Below are positions 36,516 to 48,412 of a stretch of DNA of 64,000 nucleotides, piece after piece. The position numbers were made by a program, and so were the translations under genes. Each line of letters begins with the position of its first letter. Within the stretch, counting starts at the first letter, position 1. The notes beneath the pieces were generated by a model. It worked only from the letters and a program-made list of their open reading frames with translations, was not told the origin of the DNA and made no database searches. The stretch spans positions 4,836,001 through 4,900,000 of the forward strand of contig JAPVLO010000205.1 of assembly GCA_027257055.1 (NCBI GenBank). Direction: 5' to 3'. Origin of the DNA: Cephalopachus bancanus. Lineage: Eukaryota; Chordata; Mammalia; Primates; Tarsiidae.

Positions 36516-36641
36516 ATTTATATTATAAAGATGAGGTCTCCCCAAGTTGCCCAGGCAGGTCTCGAGCCCGCAGGCTCAGGCAATCCACTCATCTCAGCCT
36601 CCCAAGGCGCGGGATTACAGGCTGAGCCACGGAGCCCGGCA
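36516..36641 (-). mobile_element. Alu left monomer only, lineage-specific, 3' part missing
   Basis: Antisense Alu from a decayed linker (TTATATTATAAAGATGAGGT, compare ATTTATTGTAGAGATGAGGT in sisters) through the left arm to the 5' end GAGCCACGGAGCCCGGC. The right monomer and poly(A) tail are absent. Typical reverse-transcription truncation removes the 5' end, so losing the 3' half is unusual. Confidence 0.88.
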
Positions 36642-36644
36642 CTA

Positions 36645-37930
36645 TGTACTAATTTTAATGTATGTCGAGTTACATTTGCATATTAAATCTATTATTACTG
36701 CTTATTAGATCAGTTTCAATATAGCATAATTGTCCCTGCCCTTTAAATAAAATGAACAAAAATATTAATTGAGAGTTAGTTACTTAATATTTTATGAAAT
36801 AACAATGAATACTATCAGTGATGTTTGCAAGTTTTTTATCTATTTTTGTTAGTGAGGAGCTAATAGGTTCATTTGGGTAGTTGAAAATACTGCTGTACAT
36901 TACAGGATGGAAGTTATCTTTTCTATAAGAAGTGAATGTTTCTTTTAAAAATTACCCAGAATTGTTAAAATATTTTTGTTTTTGTTAATTTTAAAGAAGT
37001 TACAAAATATGAAAATTCAAGTAAACACTACCAATACCACATTTAATTAGGAATCAATAAAAGATCTTTTTTTTGTACTTTAGAATACCAATTTCTACTC
37101 TGCTTTTATCATTGTTATTATTGTTGTAATTAAAGCTGACCAAAAAAATGACAAAAATATAATAAGAAAAATACGCCCAGATATAACGGCGGAGTAAATC
37201 TATTAGACTATACACATACTACTTTGGCAATATAAAAATAGTGTAAAATCTGTAATTATGGATAGCTCTGTGAATATTTACCAGTAAAGCAGATAATGAG
37301 CACTTCTGCAATAGCAGTAAAGAGATTGCAATACTAAAATGAAGTTATTCAATCCACTAGAATGATGGTCTGCTGATTTTTCCATGGATGTAGAAGAAAT
37401 TGTCACAATTTATGAAATCTAAGGTTTGTTTGTCACAGAAAACCTACCTCACTTATTAGATATTTTAAAAAAATTATCTTCCAACCAGTGCCGTGTGGCC
37501 AAATTATAGAGCACTAGATCTTGAAGATAGATACTTTCCTAGCTACATTCATGGCATTATAGCCTGGAGAAAGAAAACCTAGCATGACAAAGCGTGCAGT
37601 CTCTCCTGACCATGCATCTCTGAGATTCTGAAGAAATTAAAACATTCTTCACCTATCTTCCTTCTCAGCCTTTCCTTTAGCACTGATTAAAATACTTTGC
37701 ATGATTATCACAGCACATTGTTTGGCTGTATTATCAGGGCTCAGAAACAGGATCCTTTGTTACAACTTCATTTTACTAATGTGGAAGCTTCTAATTAAAG
37801 ATAGTATTCTGAATTCTGCTGTTTTACTCTGAGCTGCTTTACTTATTATTTTTTTTCTTCTTCAGGATTTGAGACCTATCACTTGAAACTACCTTTTGCC
37901 AAAATGTAAATATCTCTCTCATTCAGGAGA
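36645..37930. other. Unique AT-rich DNA
   Basis: No gene or repeat recognised. Around 37480-37640 the sequence is less AT-rich but carries no repeat signature. Confidence 0.6.
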
Positions 37931-37948
37931 GAGTCTTGCCACATTTTC

Positions 37949-38278
37949 TTTCTTTTTTTTTTTAACTTTTAAATTTTTTAATTTTAAAATTGTGGGGTAC
38001 CATTCAGGGTTAGGTATACAAATCTTTATTGTGCCCTTGTTGATGAGGTGTGCCCGCCCTTCCCCAGGCAGATTCCCACTACTGTCAATCCCACCTTCCC
38101 GTCTCTCCACCCCACCCCACCCCCTCCGCCTCGCAGTTACCCGCTATTGTCAATCCTTTTCTTATAGTATTACGATAGTTGTTCAAGGTCCACTTATGAG
38201 AGAGAACATGTGATACTCATTTCTTTGTTTCTGTGAAAGATCACTCAGTATTATAGACTATAATTCCATCCAGGCTGC
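37949..38278 (-). mobile_element. L1 3' end, lineage-specific, 5'-truncated, minus
   Basis: Starts with a T-run (antisense poly(A)), then 'gtggggtaccattcagggttaggtatacaaatctttattg', a C-rich 3'UTR block (38055-38145) and the ORF2 end region 'cttatgagagagaacatgtgatactcatttctttgtttctgtg ... tccatccaggctgctg'. The flanking duplication TGCCACATTTTC (37937-37948 and 38279-38290) shows an intact target-primed insertion of about 330 bp. The 105-codon plus-strand frame at 37896-38213 is an artefact. Confidence 0.92.
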
Positions 38279-38289
38279 TGCCACATTTT

Positions 38290-39945
38290 CATATATGACT
38301 TTGCCTAACCAAGCGTGCAGAATAAAGTAACACAAGTGTCTGTGTTCAAACCTGATTAAAGTTTCCCACACCTTGCTTAGCATTGTCAGAAGTTATCCAT
38401 ACATAAAGAAATGACCTCAAATTTAAAAGTCACTTTGGGCAAAATTTGACTTATTGTTTAGTCCAGGTAATTGTCTATTCTCTCTCTCCTCCCATTCCCA
38501 CCATGGAAGTATTAAAAAGTACGTTGTAATGCTGAGATTTTTGTGTCAAGGTTAAAGAGTAAAGATAATCACTTCAGAAATTAGAGGTGTCATTTCTGTC
38601 AGGAAACTTTACAAGAGATCTCTAGAGATATGCTTCAGCGTATTAGCTTACTATATGGAAACATAAATTGCAAAAGAAAAGCCCTGAGGTAATGAAACCT
38701 GAGTATATTTTCAAATCAACTGTTATTTTTAAAAGAGTGCATTTCCTTTGTCCATAAACAAATAGAGGGCAAAAACTGGGTTTGTAACAATATATGCTCT
38801 TCTTTATGATATTTACATCTTAGTTGTACCATTCAAACTAGAGCAAATAACTTTTAAAATGACATTTATATGGGCAAAATCTTTGAAAAGAAATGTAAAT
38901 TTTTGTGTGTGTGGCTGACATCTGAGTATGGAATCATCTTGGTGGATTAAAAAATCATATATTAACTTTAAATTTCCATTCATGCATCCACTTGAAATGT
39001 ACTCAAACTTATATTTGATAGTAACATATTTTAGTTTGGAAAGCTTCTACTATCTGTTCTGACTGATTCCTTGCCACATCACTTCGTGGACATTATCAAG
39101 TCTACTTTATGAAAATTATCACTTTTTAAATTTTATTAATTTCACTACCACAGTTTCAAAGGGACAAGAGTTAGTTTTGGATACAATATAAGCAATCAAA
39201 AAATGCCATTGTTTGTCCATTCTTATGAAGTCACTAGTCTAGACATTTTCTTTACTACAAAATTAAAGTTGCACCAATATGAGAGTTTGTGTTTAGTTTG
39301 CAACAAGAAAAATAAGGTTTCAATATTTCAGATTGTTATGGCAATATTAAAAGGCTGTGTTTTATGAAGCAATACTTCTAAAAAACTTCTCAATGATGAA
39401 GATTAATTATGAATCTCGGATATTCTGTTGTAAATAAATAAGGAATGACTGATGTTCTTACCAAACAAAATAACTACAAGGAAAATACTGTGATTTATTT
39501 TTTTCTTGTTAATGAATATTTTGAAGATGGTTAATTTATGGTTATGTATGTAGACATTCTGCAATTAGCTGAGATGTGACATCAGATGTTTTATATCTAT
39601 GAAAGCTACTGTATTATAGTGGTGGCAATTTTCTGTGTGAATCAGTATGTATAATGAAGAGTGACCCGTTATTTACAATGGAAAGAGGTAATATTTTTCA
39701 TAGCAATTATCTGTTGCTATAAGAAATGTCCTATAATCATTGTTTTTTTCATGATTTCTAAACAATGCCTATAAATTTTCTATGTAACATATCAGTTTAC
39801 CAAGTACATCCTTTCAAGTATAAGTGCTCACAAAGGGTCTATTGAATGAAAGAGTAAAGTGGGTGATTATCAACTTACAAAGCTTTTAGTACAATAAAAT
39901 TATTTACACAATTTACACAATCCTTTTCAATACTTTAATATTGTA
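38290..39945. other. Unique AT-rich DNA
   Basis: No gene, RNA or repeat recognised. Confidence 0.6.
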
Positions 39946-39949
39946 ACCA

Positions 39950-40310
39950 TTTCTTAGTCTATTTTGTGCTGCTAAAACAAAATACCCAAGACTAGATAAT
40001 TTGTAAAGAACAGTAACTCATTGGCCTACTGTTCTGGAGGCTTTGAAGTCCAAGATCAAGGGGCCAAATCTGATGAGGATCTTCTGGAGGATTATAACAT
40101 GGTAGAAAGCACCACATGAGTGAAGGAGCAATAACTATCCCATTTCCATAATGATGAAATTAATCCATTTATAAAGGCAGAGTTCTCATGGCCTAATCAC
40201 CTACTAAAAGTCCTATCTTCTAACATTGTTGCATTGGGGATAAGATTTCCAACACATGAAATTTTGCAGACACATTTAAAACTTAACAGACTATATTCCA
40301 ACCCTTTCCT
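39950..40310 (-). mobile_element. Solo LTR of a MaLR-type (MST/MLT1-like) endogenous retroelement, minus
   Basis: 'ttagtctattttgtgctgctaaaacaaaatacccaagactagataatttgtaaag', 'ggaggctttgaagtccaagatcaaggggcc', 'ggcagagttctcatggcctaatcacctac' and 'tgttgcattggggataagatttccaacacatgaaattttg' match antisense MaLR LTRs of the MST/MLT1 group in order. Internal deletions shorten it. No retroviral coding sequence is present. Confidence 0.85.
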
Positions 40311-40544
40311 CCAAAACCCCAAAATCGAATACTTGTCTTATAGAGTATTTAAAATTAAAAAATGAGACAATTTCTTTAAAGCGTCTTTCTCATTTCATGA
40401 ACTTGGAGATAAATCCCCACAGTCCAAGTTGATTACAGCTCATGTTCAGGTACCATCCTGTGCCTTGCATTAAAGCAACAATTTTCTATAATTCAAGAGA
40501 AGTTTTAACTTATAAGGGGAATTTAAAGAGCACTACCCCATCTT

Positions 40545-40830
40545 AGTTGTTGGGGGAAACTGTCAAAAATCGTGACGTGTCTGATGTCTTATCCTACTTG
40601 CTAGTTTACAAGTTAGCCTGCCAGTTCCATGGATGCTGACAGAAAAGATGACCCTCTTGAGACACAGAAAAAGAATTTTATTTTTCACAGAAATCACAGC
40701 CAGAGTGTCAGCATTGTCTTGTGTTAGTGCCCAAGTTCAAATTCCCACAAGATAGCACAAAGAGAGCCAGATTATACCTGTACACAGCTGGGTTGCATTA
40801 ATAGAAAAATCAATCCAATCTTAGGGACAC
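40545..40830 (-). mobile_element. Possible LTR fragment, minus
   Basis: Read on the minus strand there is 'ctggctctctttgtgc', 'gggcactaacacaagacaatgctgacactctggctg', a polyadenylation-like AATAAAATTCTTTTTCTGTG and 'ccatggaactggcaggctaacttg'. The layout (U3-like, AATAAA, U5-like) suggests an old retroviral-type LTR, family unknown. No coding sequence is attached. Confidence 0.4.
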
Positions 40831-40834
40831 AAAT

Positions 40835-41320
40835 CTTTTTTTTTTCACATAATATGTTTAATGTAATATTTAAGTAAGCAAAAGTAATTCATAGTGTTTG
40901 AGGTCTATCTTTTGGTGGATAGTCATAATGCAAAGAGCTTTCATATCCTATGATAGTCTATTTTTGGTCTGCATGGTGGCCGCGTGTGTGTTCAGTGGTG
41001 AAAATTTATTGATGTATAAACATATACTTGTAAATGTTTTGTATATATATATATGTGTGTGTAGAAATAAAAGCAAAAAAGAAGCAAACATTAAAGTTTG
41101 TCTTTTAGATCTCAGTAGAGAGCACTTAAACTCAGATCATAATCACAATGACATTCCATTTTTCTGTCCATTTGATAAGACACAAACCTTTAACAACAGT
41201 CAGTAGGATGTCTGGTCTTAGCTTTGGAGAAAGGCATTATCTTTATTCTCCTGGACAGTAAACATACCTGCCCTTTGCTCCAGAGGGAGACACTATCTCC
41301 ATCTTTCAGGGTTCTTTGTT
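40835..41320. other. Unique DNA with short TA/TG microsatellite
   Basis: Contains TATATATATATG followed by TGTGTG near 41043-41062. The 102-codon frame at 40898-41206 runs through this microsatellite and has no recognisable domain. Confidence 0.55.
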
Positions 41321-41323
41321 ATA

Positions 41324-41554
41324 CAGGTCAATGTCCCTTATTCATCAAGCTGGGGACAAAAAATATTTCCGTTTTGTATTTGTATTTTTTATATTTTGGA
41401 ATATTTGCATTATACTTTCCAGTTGATCATCTTACTCTGAAAATTCAAAGTCCAAAATACTCCAAAGAGCACTTTCTTTGAGCATGACATTGGCACTCAA
41501 AAGATTTCAGATTTTGGAGTGTTTCAGATTTTGAGATTTGGGTTACTCAATCGG
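41324..41554 (+). mobile_element. TA-flanked Tc1/mariner-class MITE (MARNA-like name uncertain)
   Basis: Left end CAGGTCAATGTCCCTTATTC and right end 'cagattttgagatttgggttactcaatcgg' correspond to inverted ends of an element I remember as CAGGTTGAGTATCCCTTATC ... GGGATGCTCAACCTG. The middle has 'atattttggaatatttgcatta' and 'ggcactcaaaagatttcagattttggag' in the expected order. TA flanks both sides (41322-41323, 41555-41556). No transposase. Confidence 0.8.
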
Positions 41555-41559
41555 TATAA

Positions 41560-43365
41560 GCATCTTTGAAAACTTAGACGAAAAGGTCTATCAGTACATT
41601 GCTTGCAAGATGTGCAGAAACATGAGAGACTCATAGAGCATTGTCTCTCAGCAGAACTCATGTAGGTACACAAGAAAGGCCACCTATGCTATTATTCCCA
41701 TCAGTTCCCACCAACTACAGCTGTTTAGGTCAATTACTTTGTCAACAGGGAACTGAAAATGGAAACTTAACTAGTTAAGGAGTGAAAAGGGGAGGACTGA
41801 ATTATGCATATGCATTAATACAATTATCATATATATTTTTATTTAGAAAACTTTAAGTCAATTCATGATGTTTAAATAAAATTTAGTCAAGTTTCCCTTG
41901 CATATTTAGGTTCTCCTACATGGAGAATTAAACACAAAATGATTTTAAAAAGCGACTACTAAATATACAGAAATTATGCTGGGCCAGTGTGGTTCTACAG
42001 GTTTGTAAATTTTATTGCATTTATATAATTTCTATTTACTTGAGATAGATTCTTGTGATTTAATTAAAGGAATGGTATTTGTGGCTAAAAATTGGAAAGC
42101 AATATTTAGCTTAAGTAGGTAATTAACCACTGAACTAAAGGTCTGATCATTTTTCCACTTTCTCATTAAAGTAAAATACTGAACAACAAAACATAACAGG
42201 TGAGAGATGTTTCCCATTTCAGCCTGGTAAAGTTTCTAATGATTTTGTGGTTAACAGAATTCTCTTAAGGTTTGTATGTTCATTTAAAACACAAAATATT
42301 TAAGGTAGTTAATTTTTAAGAACCAACATACAGCAAATTTGATTTTCCCAACTAGTATAGCAATGAACTAAAATTCATTCCCCACCTTTACCCCCAAATA
42401 AAGCCCAGGCTAAAGTGCTCTCTCTAGGTAGTCATTCTATTGAACCTATTTGCTTTGCTTAGAATTAATTTGGAATATTAAATCAGTGTGATCTATATAT
42501 CTTCTTTTTATTATATTATATTTTTACCTATTAGAAACGCTTACAAAAGACCTACTATCTGTAAAGCCTTAATCTTTAAAGCTATAGGAGTATCAGTTTG
42601 CAGAACACCTTTTTAAAAAATGTAGTACCTATTAATATTATTGTTACATAAGTAAAGCTGTATCTTTATACTTCTTTGTCTAAAAAGACTTTGATTTGAA
42701 TAAAGATTGATTAACATATTTTGGATACTTATTTCCTTGATTCGTTTTTCATATATTCATGTTTTTTTGTTTTACCTAACACTGAACTATTGATTTTAAA
42801 AAGAGGTAATCCTTCCTTAATATACACTGCACTTAAAAAGTAAAACCACTGAATTATAACAAGTATAACAGTAAATTTTCTAGTTGTTAAGTTACAATAT
42901 TTTACCTTTTCATCTTCAGCTAGGGTTTATTATTAAAAGTTAAACATTTTATAAAAGTATAAAAATTGAATTGTTCGGTTTAATTTATATTTTGCCTTAC
43001 TATAAGAAAGGATTACAGAAGACTTAGATTTAATATGGTTGCTATACTACCTTATAACTGGTGATATTTCAAATTTAATAAGCAAACCAGACTATGAAAA
43101 TGTGACTCAAGTAGACTTAGGCTTCTTTATAAGATTCTTTATCCTTTTAGGCTTTCAGCACTTTTTTCCCATGATTTTCACTTAGTATGAGGAAATTTGC
43201 AACATCAAAAGCACCAAAATACTGTTATAATTTTGAATCTTCTCTTCCCTGAAATGGACATGTCAAAGGCATTATGTGTGTGTTGAATGAAGAGCCTTTT
43301 TTGCAGATTTTGTTGGATTAAAATGAAATATACACACACATTTATATATTTATATTATATGTTAA
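41560..43365. other. Unique AT-rich DNA
   Basis: No gene recognised. The ancient L1 that follows could extend left of 43370, but I could not follow it. Confidence 0.5.
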
Positions 43366-43848
43366 CTTTTACTTGAAATACAATTGAATAGCAAAACTAA
43401 CTTAAGAAGGACTAAAACAATTGAATAACCATATTCTATTAAAGAAAGTACATTTTTTAATCAAAAACTCCCTGAAAGAAAACTCCAGATGCAGAAAACT
43501 TGGCAAGTAAATTTTTTCAAATATTTGAATTTTAAAAATTCCAATATTACACAAACTCTTCCAGATATTAAGGAAGGAAAGAGACAGCATAACTCTGATA
43601 CATAAACTTGATAAAGACACAAGAAGAATTACTGATTTTTACCACTTATGCATGTAGTACAGAATCTTTAAAATTATTATAAAGCTGTTTTCAGAGATAT
43701 CTAAAAAGCATTGTAAATAATTAGTTTGACCTAGGATTGCAAAGTTGGTTTAACATTTGAAAACCAGTCAATGAATTCACCATTCAATAGAATTAAAGAG
43801 GAAAAAAAAAGCTTATTATCTCAATAGATGTAGAAAAAATTCGCACAA

Positions 43849-43935
43849 TACTCATTTATAAATGAGTATATACTCATTTATAAAATGAGTATAATAATAA
43901 TAATATATAAATTTATAATACTCATTTTTAAAATG
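43849..43935. repeat. Short palindromic repeat cluster
   Basis: TACTCATTTATAAATGAGTA at 43849-43868 is a perfect 20-bp palindrome. It is followed at once by a second imperfect copy (TATACTCATTTATAAAATGA) and by a third half-site near 43916. Confidence 0.85.
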
Positions 43936-45059
43936 ATAGAACTGCAAGAGTGCTTTTTGAAAGGCACCTATGAAAACCTCACAGCTAGCTAATTTTATAT
44001 TTACAGGTGAAACACTTAATACTTCTTCCTAACATGGGGGAAAAGGTAAGGTCTTTTCTTAGTCTATACTCAATGTTGCACTAGAATTCTTTGCCAGTGT
44101 TCAGCAGGAAAAAAAAAAAAGACCTAAATATTGGGAAAAAGTGAAGCAGAATGGTAATAATTTGCAGATTACATGATTATGTTTTTCAAATCAGTAAGAA
44201 AACTACAAAACTACTGAAGGTTGAAGGATAGACCAATTATATATATGTACATATATGTACATATACACATATATACGTTAGCTCTAATTTGAAATAAAAT
44301 TGAATAACAAAACTAACTTACAAGGAATAAAACAATTGAATAACTATATTATATTAAAGAAAGTAAATTTTTAAATATTGATACAATTATATATTGTATG
44401 TGCCTTTGTATACATATATATGGCATCTGGAATAGATCTAGATTTTCTACACTGCTACTAATGATCAAGCCATATGATATTGTTATAAGATTAGATCAGC
44501 AAACATGATTGAGTAAGAAATTTACCTGTACAACTATGGTCAATTGTTTTTTGACAAAGACACTCAAGCAATTCAATGGAAAAAAAGAAAGCCTTATCAA
44601 TAGATAATCCTCAAACCACTGACTATCTGCATAAAATGTGTGAATCATGTTATCTCATTTCATACATACAATTAATTCAGGGTAGATCATTGTCCTAACC
44701 TAAAAACTGGAACCATAAATCTTCTCAATTTAGAGGTGTACAAAGATTTCATGGAAAATAAAAAGCACTAACCATGAAAAAAATTGACAATATTTCTCCT
44801 CAGCAAAATACACAATTGAGAATATAAATATATAATTTATGTAGAAGAAAGTAATTAATCCTTAATAATTGTCAAATACCTTTTATCCCAAATATTTAAA
44901 TAATATTTATGAATCAATATGAAAAAGACAAAGAGCACAGTAAAAAATGGTCAAAAGGCTTAATCACCTTACTATGAGCACAAAAAGTATGCTCAATATT
45001 ATGGGGCAAATCCAAATTAAAACCACAAGATAAGCTTTCACACTCACTACAATGGCTTT

Positions 45060-45062
<3 letters not shown>

Positions 45063-45105
<43 letters not shown>
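45063..45105 (+). repeat. (AC)n microsatellite
   Basis: Uninterrupted AC dinucleotide array of about 43 bp inside the ancient L1 remnant. On the minus strand it gives Cys/Val-rich spurious frames. Confidence 0.97.
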
Positions 45106-45109
<4 letters not shown>

Positions 45110-45809
45110 ATATCAAATTTGACAGGATTGCATAACAATTGTAAACCATCACTCCTACACCACATATTTCTAAAGGGAAAAATGTGTGTAAAATCGTACA
45201 ACAATTCTACAGAGGTGCATTAAATTCGTATGTTATGATCAAGCAATCCCATTCTTAGATACTTGTCCATAGAAATGGAAATATACCTCCACCAAAATAC
45301 TTGTGCAAAGCTATTCATAGCACCTTATTCATATCAGCCAGTATCTGAAACAGCTCAAGTGGCCCTAGAATGAAAAAATTTTCGTATGTCCTTACACTGA
45401 AATGCTACAAAGAAAGAAAAGGCAATTACTGATGCAGACAATAATGTGGATGAATCTAAAAAAGTCTACATTGAGCTTTTTAAAAAGTCGGACATAAAAG
45501 AGTGCATTAATATATGGCGTATATATGTATGTGAATACATATGTATTTTTATATGTATAAAATTTCATTTATACGAAGTTAAAAAGTAAGCAAAACTATT
45601 TTGACGATTAAAATCAGACATCTATTGCCTCTGGACAGAAGGAGAATGATTGTCTGGAACGGAGTGTTGTGGGAAATTTCGGAGATGATGGAAAACATGT
45701 ATCGATTGGGGTTTGTTGTTGCATGGGCTTATGACACAATTAGCCAAACATTAAATATTGTACTTAGAATATCTGCATTTTATTTTATATAAATTATAAC
45801 TCAAATGCA

Positions 45810-47500
45810 GCTGGCAAGGATTGTTGGAAATTTAGAAAACATGTAGAACAATTATATGTATGTATACGTATATTCCACACACATTTCACCTCACAATCAG
45901 ATTTACTGTGAAAATATATTCTTAAAAGCATTGTTTGCATGTTTCAGTTTCAAATCTGACTTACATAGTTTTTAGATGGTATAAGATAATATGAGAAACT
46001 TGATATAGAAGGTGTATCAAACACTAGTTTATACACAAAGTAATGTGTTCTAATCAATATTTCTTATTGGGTTAAATCAGTTCTACTGAGAACGATATTT
46101 AACATACTATTGTTAACATAGAAAACAGAGAAAAATATATTTGAATATCAGAGGCTACACTGAAGCTATTTCCAGGAGGTTAACAGGATTTAAGACTTCA
46201 AAAATCCAGTCTTAATGGTCAAGAATAAGTGATTTGAATGACTAAGAAAATAATAAACCATACCATGAGACTGGAACATAAGTTGAGGCTGAATGACTTC
46301 AATTTTCCAAGCTTATTTTCTGTTTATCAGAAAGTTTTATAATAGTTCCCTAACATTTCCCTCCACTTGATCTCTTCAAAATTTTACCGAACTGGGTAAA
46401 ATTTAAAATGATTTGGTCCATTTGATATTATGGCAATTCTCACACCAAACAGAAATAAAGTGAAAACTTTCCCTTTCTCTTCTTTGCTACTTTCTAAGTG
46501 TTTTATCTTTGACTATGCTTTAAAAACCACTATTTTTTCAGAATTACAATGCTGTGTATACTTTTAGGTAGACTTTGTTAGTATAAGGGAGAGGTATCTG
46601 AAATTAGGAGGGCAATGATTTATATTAAAAGAAGTGTCTCTTTATTGTCTATAGAACTTGATGCAAATGTATACTTAAACACTTTTTAAAAATGATTATA
46701 TGTATACATAGTTGTAAATTTTTATTTTAATATCTCTAAAAATGAGTAGATAGTTATATCTATGTAGGTATATATACATATATAATACATATACAATAAT
46801 TGTCTTGAATTAATATATAATATATATGTCTTGAAGCTTGAAATGCTTTTTTAACTTCAGAAATTTAAATAAGATCAATTTGAAGAAAATATTTGTATCA
46901 AAATAAAGTCACACCCAAAAAGTACTCTAAATTATAAAATACATTTTGCTGTCTCTTTTCTTTTTTCCAGTTGTAACATCTATTTTGTGATCTTCATAAA
47001 TGAATCATTATGAAATGCTTTTGACACCAATATGTTTTGTTGCATAATAGTTCGAGTAATTAATAGCTAAGTGAGACTTCATTGCCTTCCAAATTGATTA
47101 AATGTTTGCATAACTTAAAAATAGAAACATTTTACACTAAGGCATTATCTGAGATTTGTTTACTAATATGAACTGTGTCTTTAATAATGCTGCCTTTTTC
47201 ATGATAAAAAAACTAAGGGTCATTTTTATTTATATTATTTTCAGAAGTTTTTCACATGATTGAAGAAAAACTTCAAGAAAGATCAGCAACACATTTTCAC
47301 TTTTTCATGAAACTACTGTCTAATACTTGATCATGTAAAATTAGTAAACTGTGATTTCCAATTGTTTTGAGATTAATTAATTTTCCCCAGCAAACTTCAA
47401 CATCAAATTTATAGGTCTTTTGCCATTTGAAAGGTCAGTCCATTCAAAGTCATAATTCTTATTTTCATGGCATTTTTATATATTGAATTATGAGATGTTT
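45810..47500. other. Unique AT-rich DNA
   Basis: Short TATATA/ATACAT tracts near 46765-46830. No genes or confident transposons recognised. Confidence 0.6.
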
Positions 47501-47510
47501 TAGAAGATTA

Positions 47511-47671
47511 TTTGGGCAACACCTTTGGGTCCCCTCACTCAGGGAGCTTTTCTGTCCTGTCAATAAATCCTGCTTTGTCAATTTCTGGCCCTCTCTGTCC
47601 CTTAGTCCTTCTGGGTGCCAGCCAAGAACCCAGACCTGAAGAGCTACAGAAGATCATAGGAGAAAAAAAAA
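47511..47671 (+). mobile_element. LTR-derived, polyadenylated retro-insertion (TINE-like)
   Basis: About 150 bp reading like the 3' portion of a retroviral LTR: 'ctcactcagggagcttttctgtcctgtcaataaatcctgctttgtc' with an AATAAA signal, then a U5-like 'ctctctgtcccttagtccttctgggtgccagccaagaaccc'. A pure A-run follows (47663-47673). The flank AAGATTA occurs at 47504-47510 and again at 47672-47678. An LTR fragment with a poly(A) tail and target duplication fits L1-mediated retrotransposition, the mechanism published for tarsier 'TINE' elements. No viral coding sequence is present. Confidence 0.65.
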
Positions 47672-48412
47672 AAGATTACCTCACCCACTTTTCTGCCTCT
47701 TGTCATGATAATACATGAACTTTTGAAGACATATTGTCTTGAATTACATATTTTGTGTAATCTTCAGTTTCATTAAAACTTAGACAAATATGTGTTTTTG
47801 TTCATTTGGTTTTTATATTTTGTTTTTGTGTGAAGTGATAGCTCATGTTGTTTTAATTTGAATTTATTTAATGACTAATTATGGTGAGCATCTTTTTATG
47901 TACTTGTTGATCATCTATTTCTGGAGAAATGTCTACTAAGGTCCTTTACCCATTTTTTAATTGTTTGTCTCTATTGTTGGCCATTGTGATTTTAATAGGG
48001 ATTACACTGAGCCTGTAGATTGCCTTTGATAGTACTGCCATATTAACAATTTTAATTCTTCCAAGTGCTGTGTTTCTTGACTAATTACTCTGATTTCTGT
48101 AAGGTTTCTTTATACATTCTACATATTAGTGTCTTATCAGATATATTTGGCAATACTTTCTACCATTCTGTGAGTTGTCTTTCTCTTTCCCCTTCTTTTA
48201 GTTTCTTGATAGTGTTCTTTGATACACAAAATATTGTAAATGTTATAGAGTCCCATTTATGTAATTTTGTTTGTTATTCATGCTTTTGGTGTCATATCTA
48301 AGAAACCATTACCAAATTTAAGGTCATGAAGATTTTCTTCATATTTTCTTCTAAAAACTTTATTGTTTAAGCACTTATATTTAGGTCTTTGACATATGTT
48401 AATTTTTGTATA

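Larger units (their letters stand above)
43370..45806 (+). mobile_element. Ancient L1 (L1M/L1ME-like) ORF2 remnant and 3'UTR, plus
   Basis: Fragments in correct ORF2 order: 'aaactccctgaaagaaaactccagatgc' and 'caaactcttccagatatt...ctgatac' (43465-43605), 'gattgcaaagttggtttaacatttgaaaacc' (43735-43765), 'tctcaatagatgtagaaaaaattcg' (43820), the reverse-transcriptase Asp-box area 'ttgcagattacatgattatg' (44161), 'tatggtcaattgttttttgac' (44537), and an L1ME-type 3'UTR: 'tattgcctctggacagaaggagaatg ... gattggggtttgttgttgcatggg ... ctgcattttattttatataaattataac'. Many stops, indels and microsatellite growth; inactive. Extra duplicated and simple-repeat blocks lie at 43845-43930 and 44220-44410. Confidence 0.8.

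Noticed and set aside
45063..45105. Possible CRISPR-like or clustered repeat
   Set aside because: It is a simple AC dinucleotide array in a primate genome; no repeat-spacer structure exists anywhere in the window.
47511..47718. 68-codon frame across the LTR-like insert
   Set aside because: The frame is Ser/Pro/Leu-rich and coincides with LTR R/U5-like non-coding sequence and its poly(A) tail.
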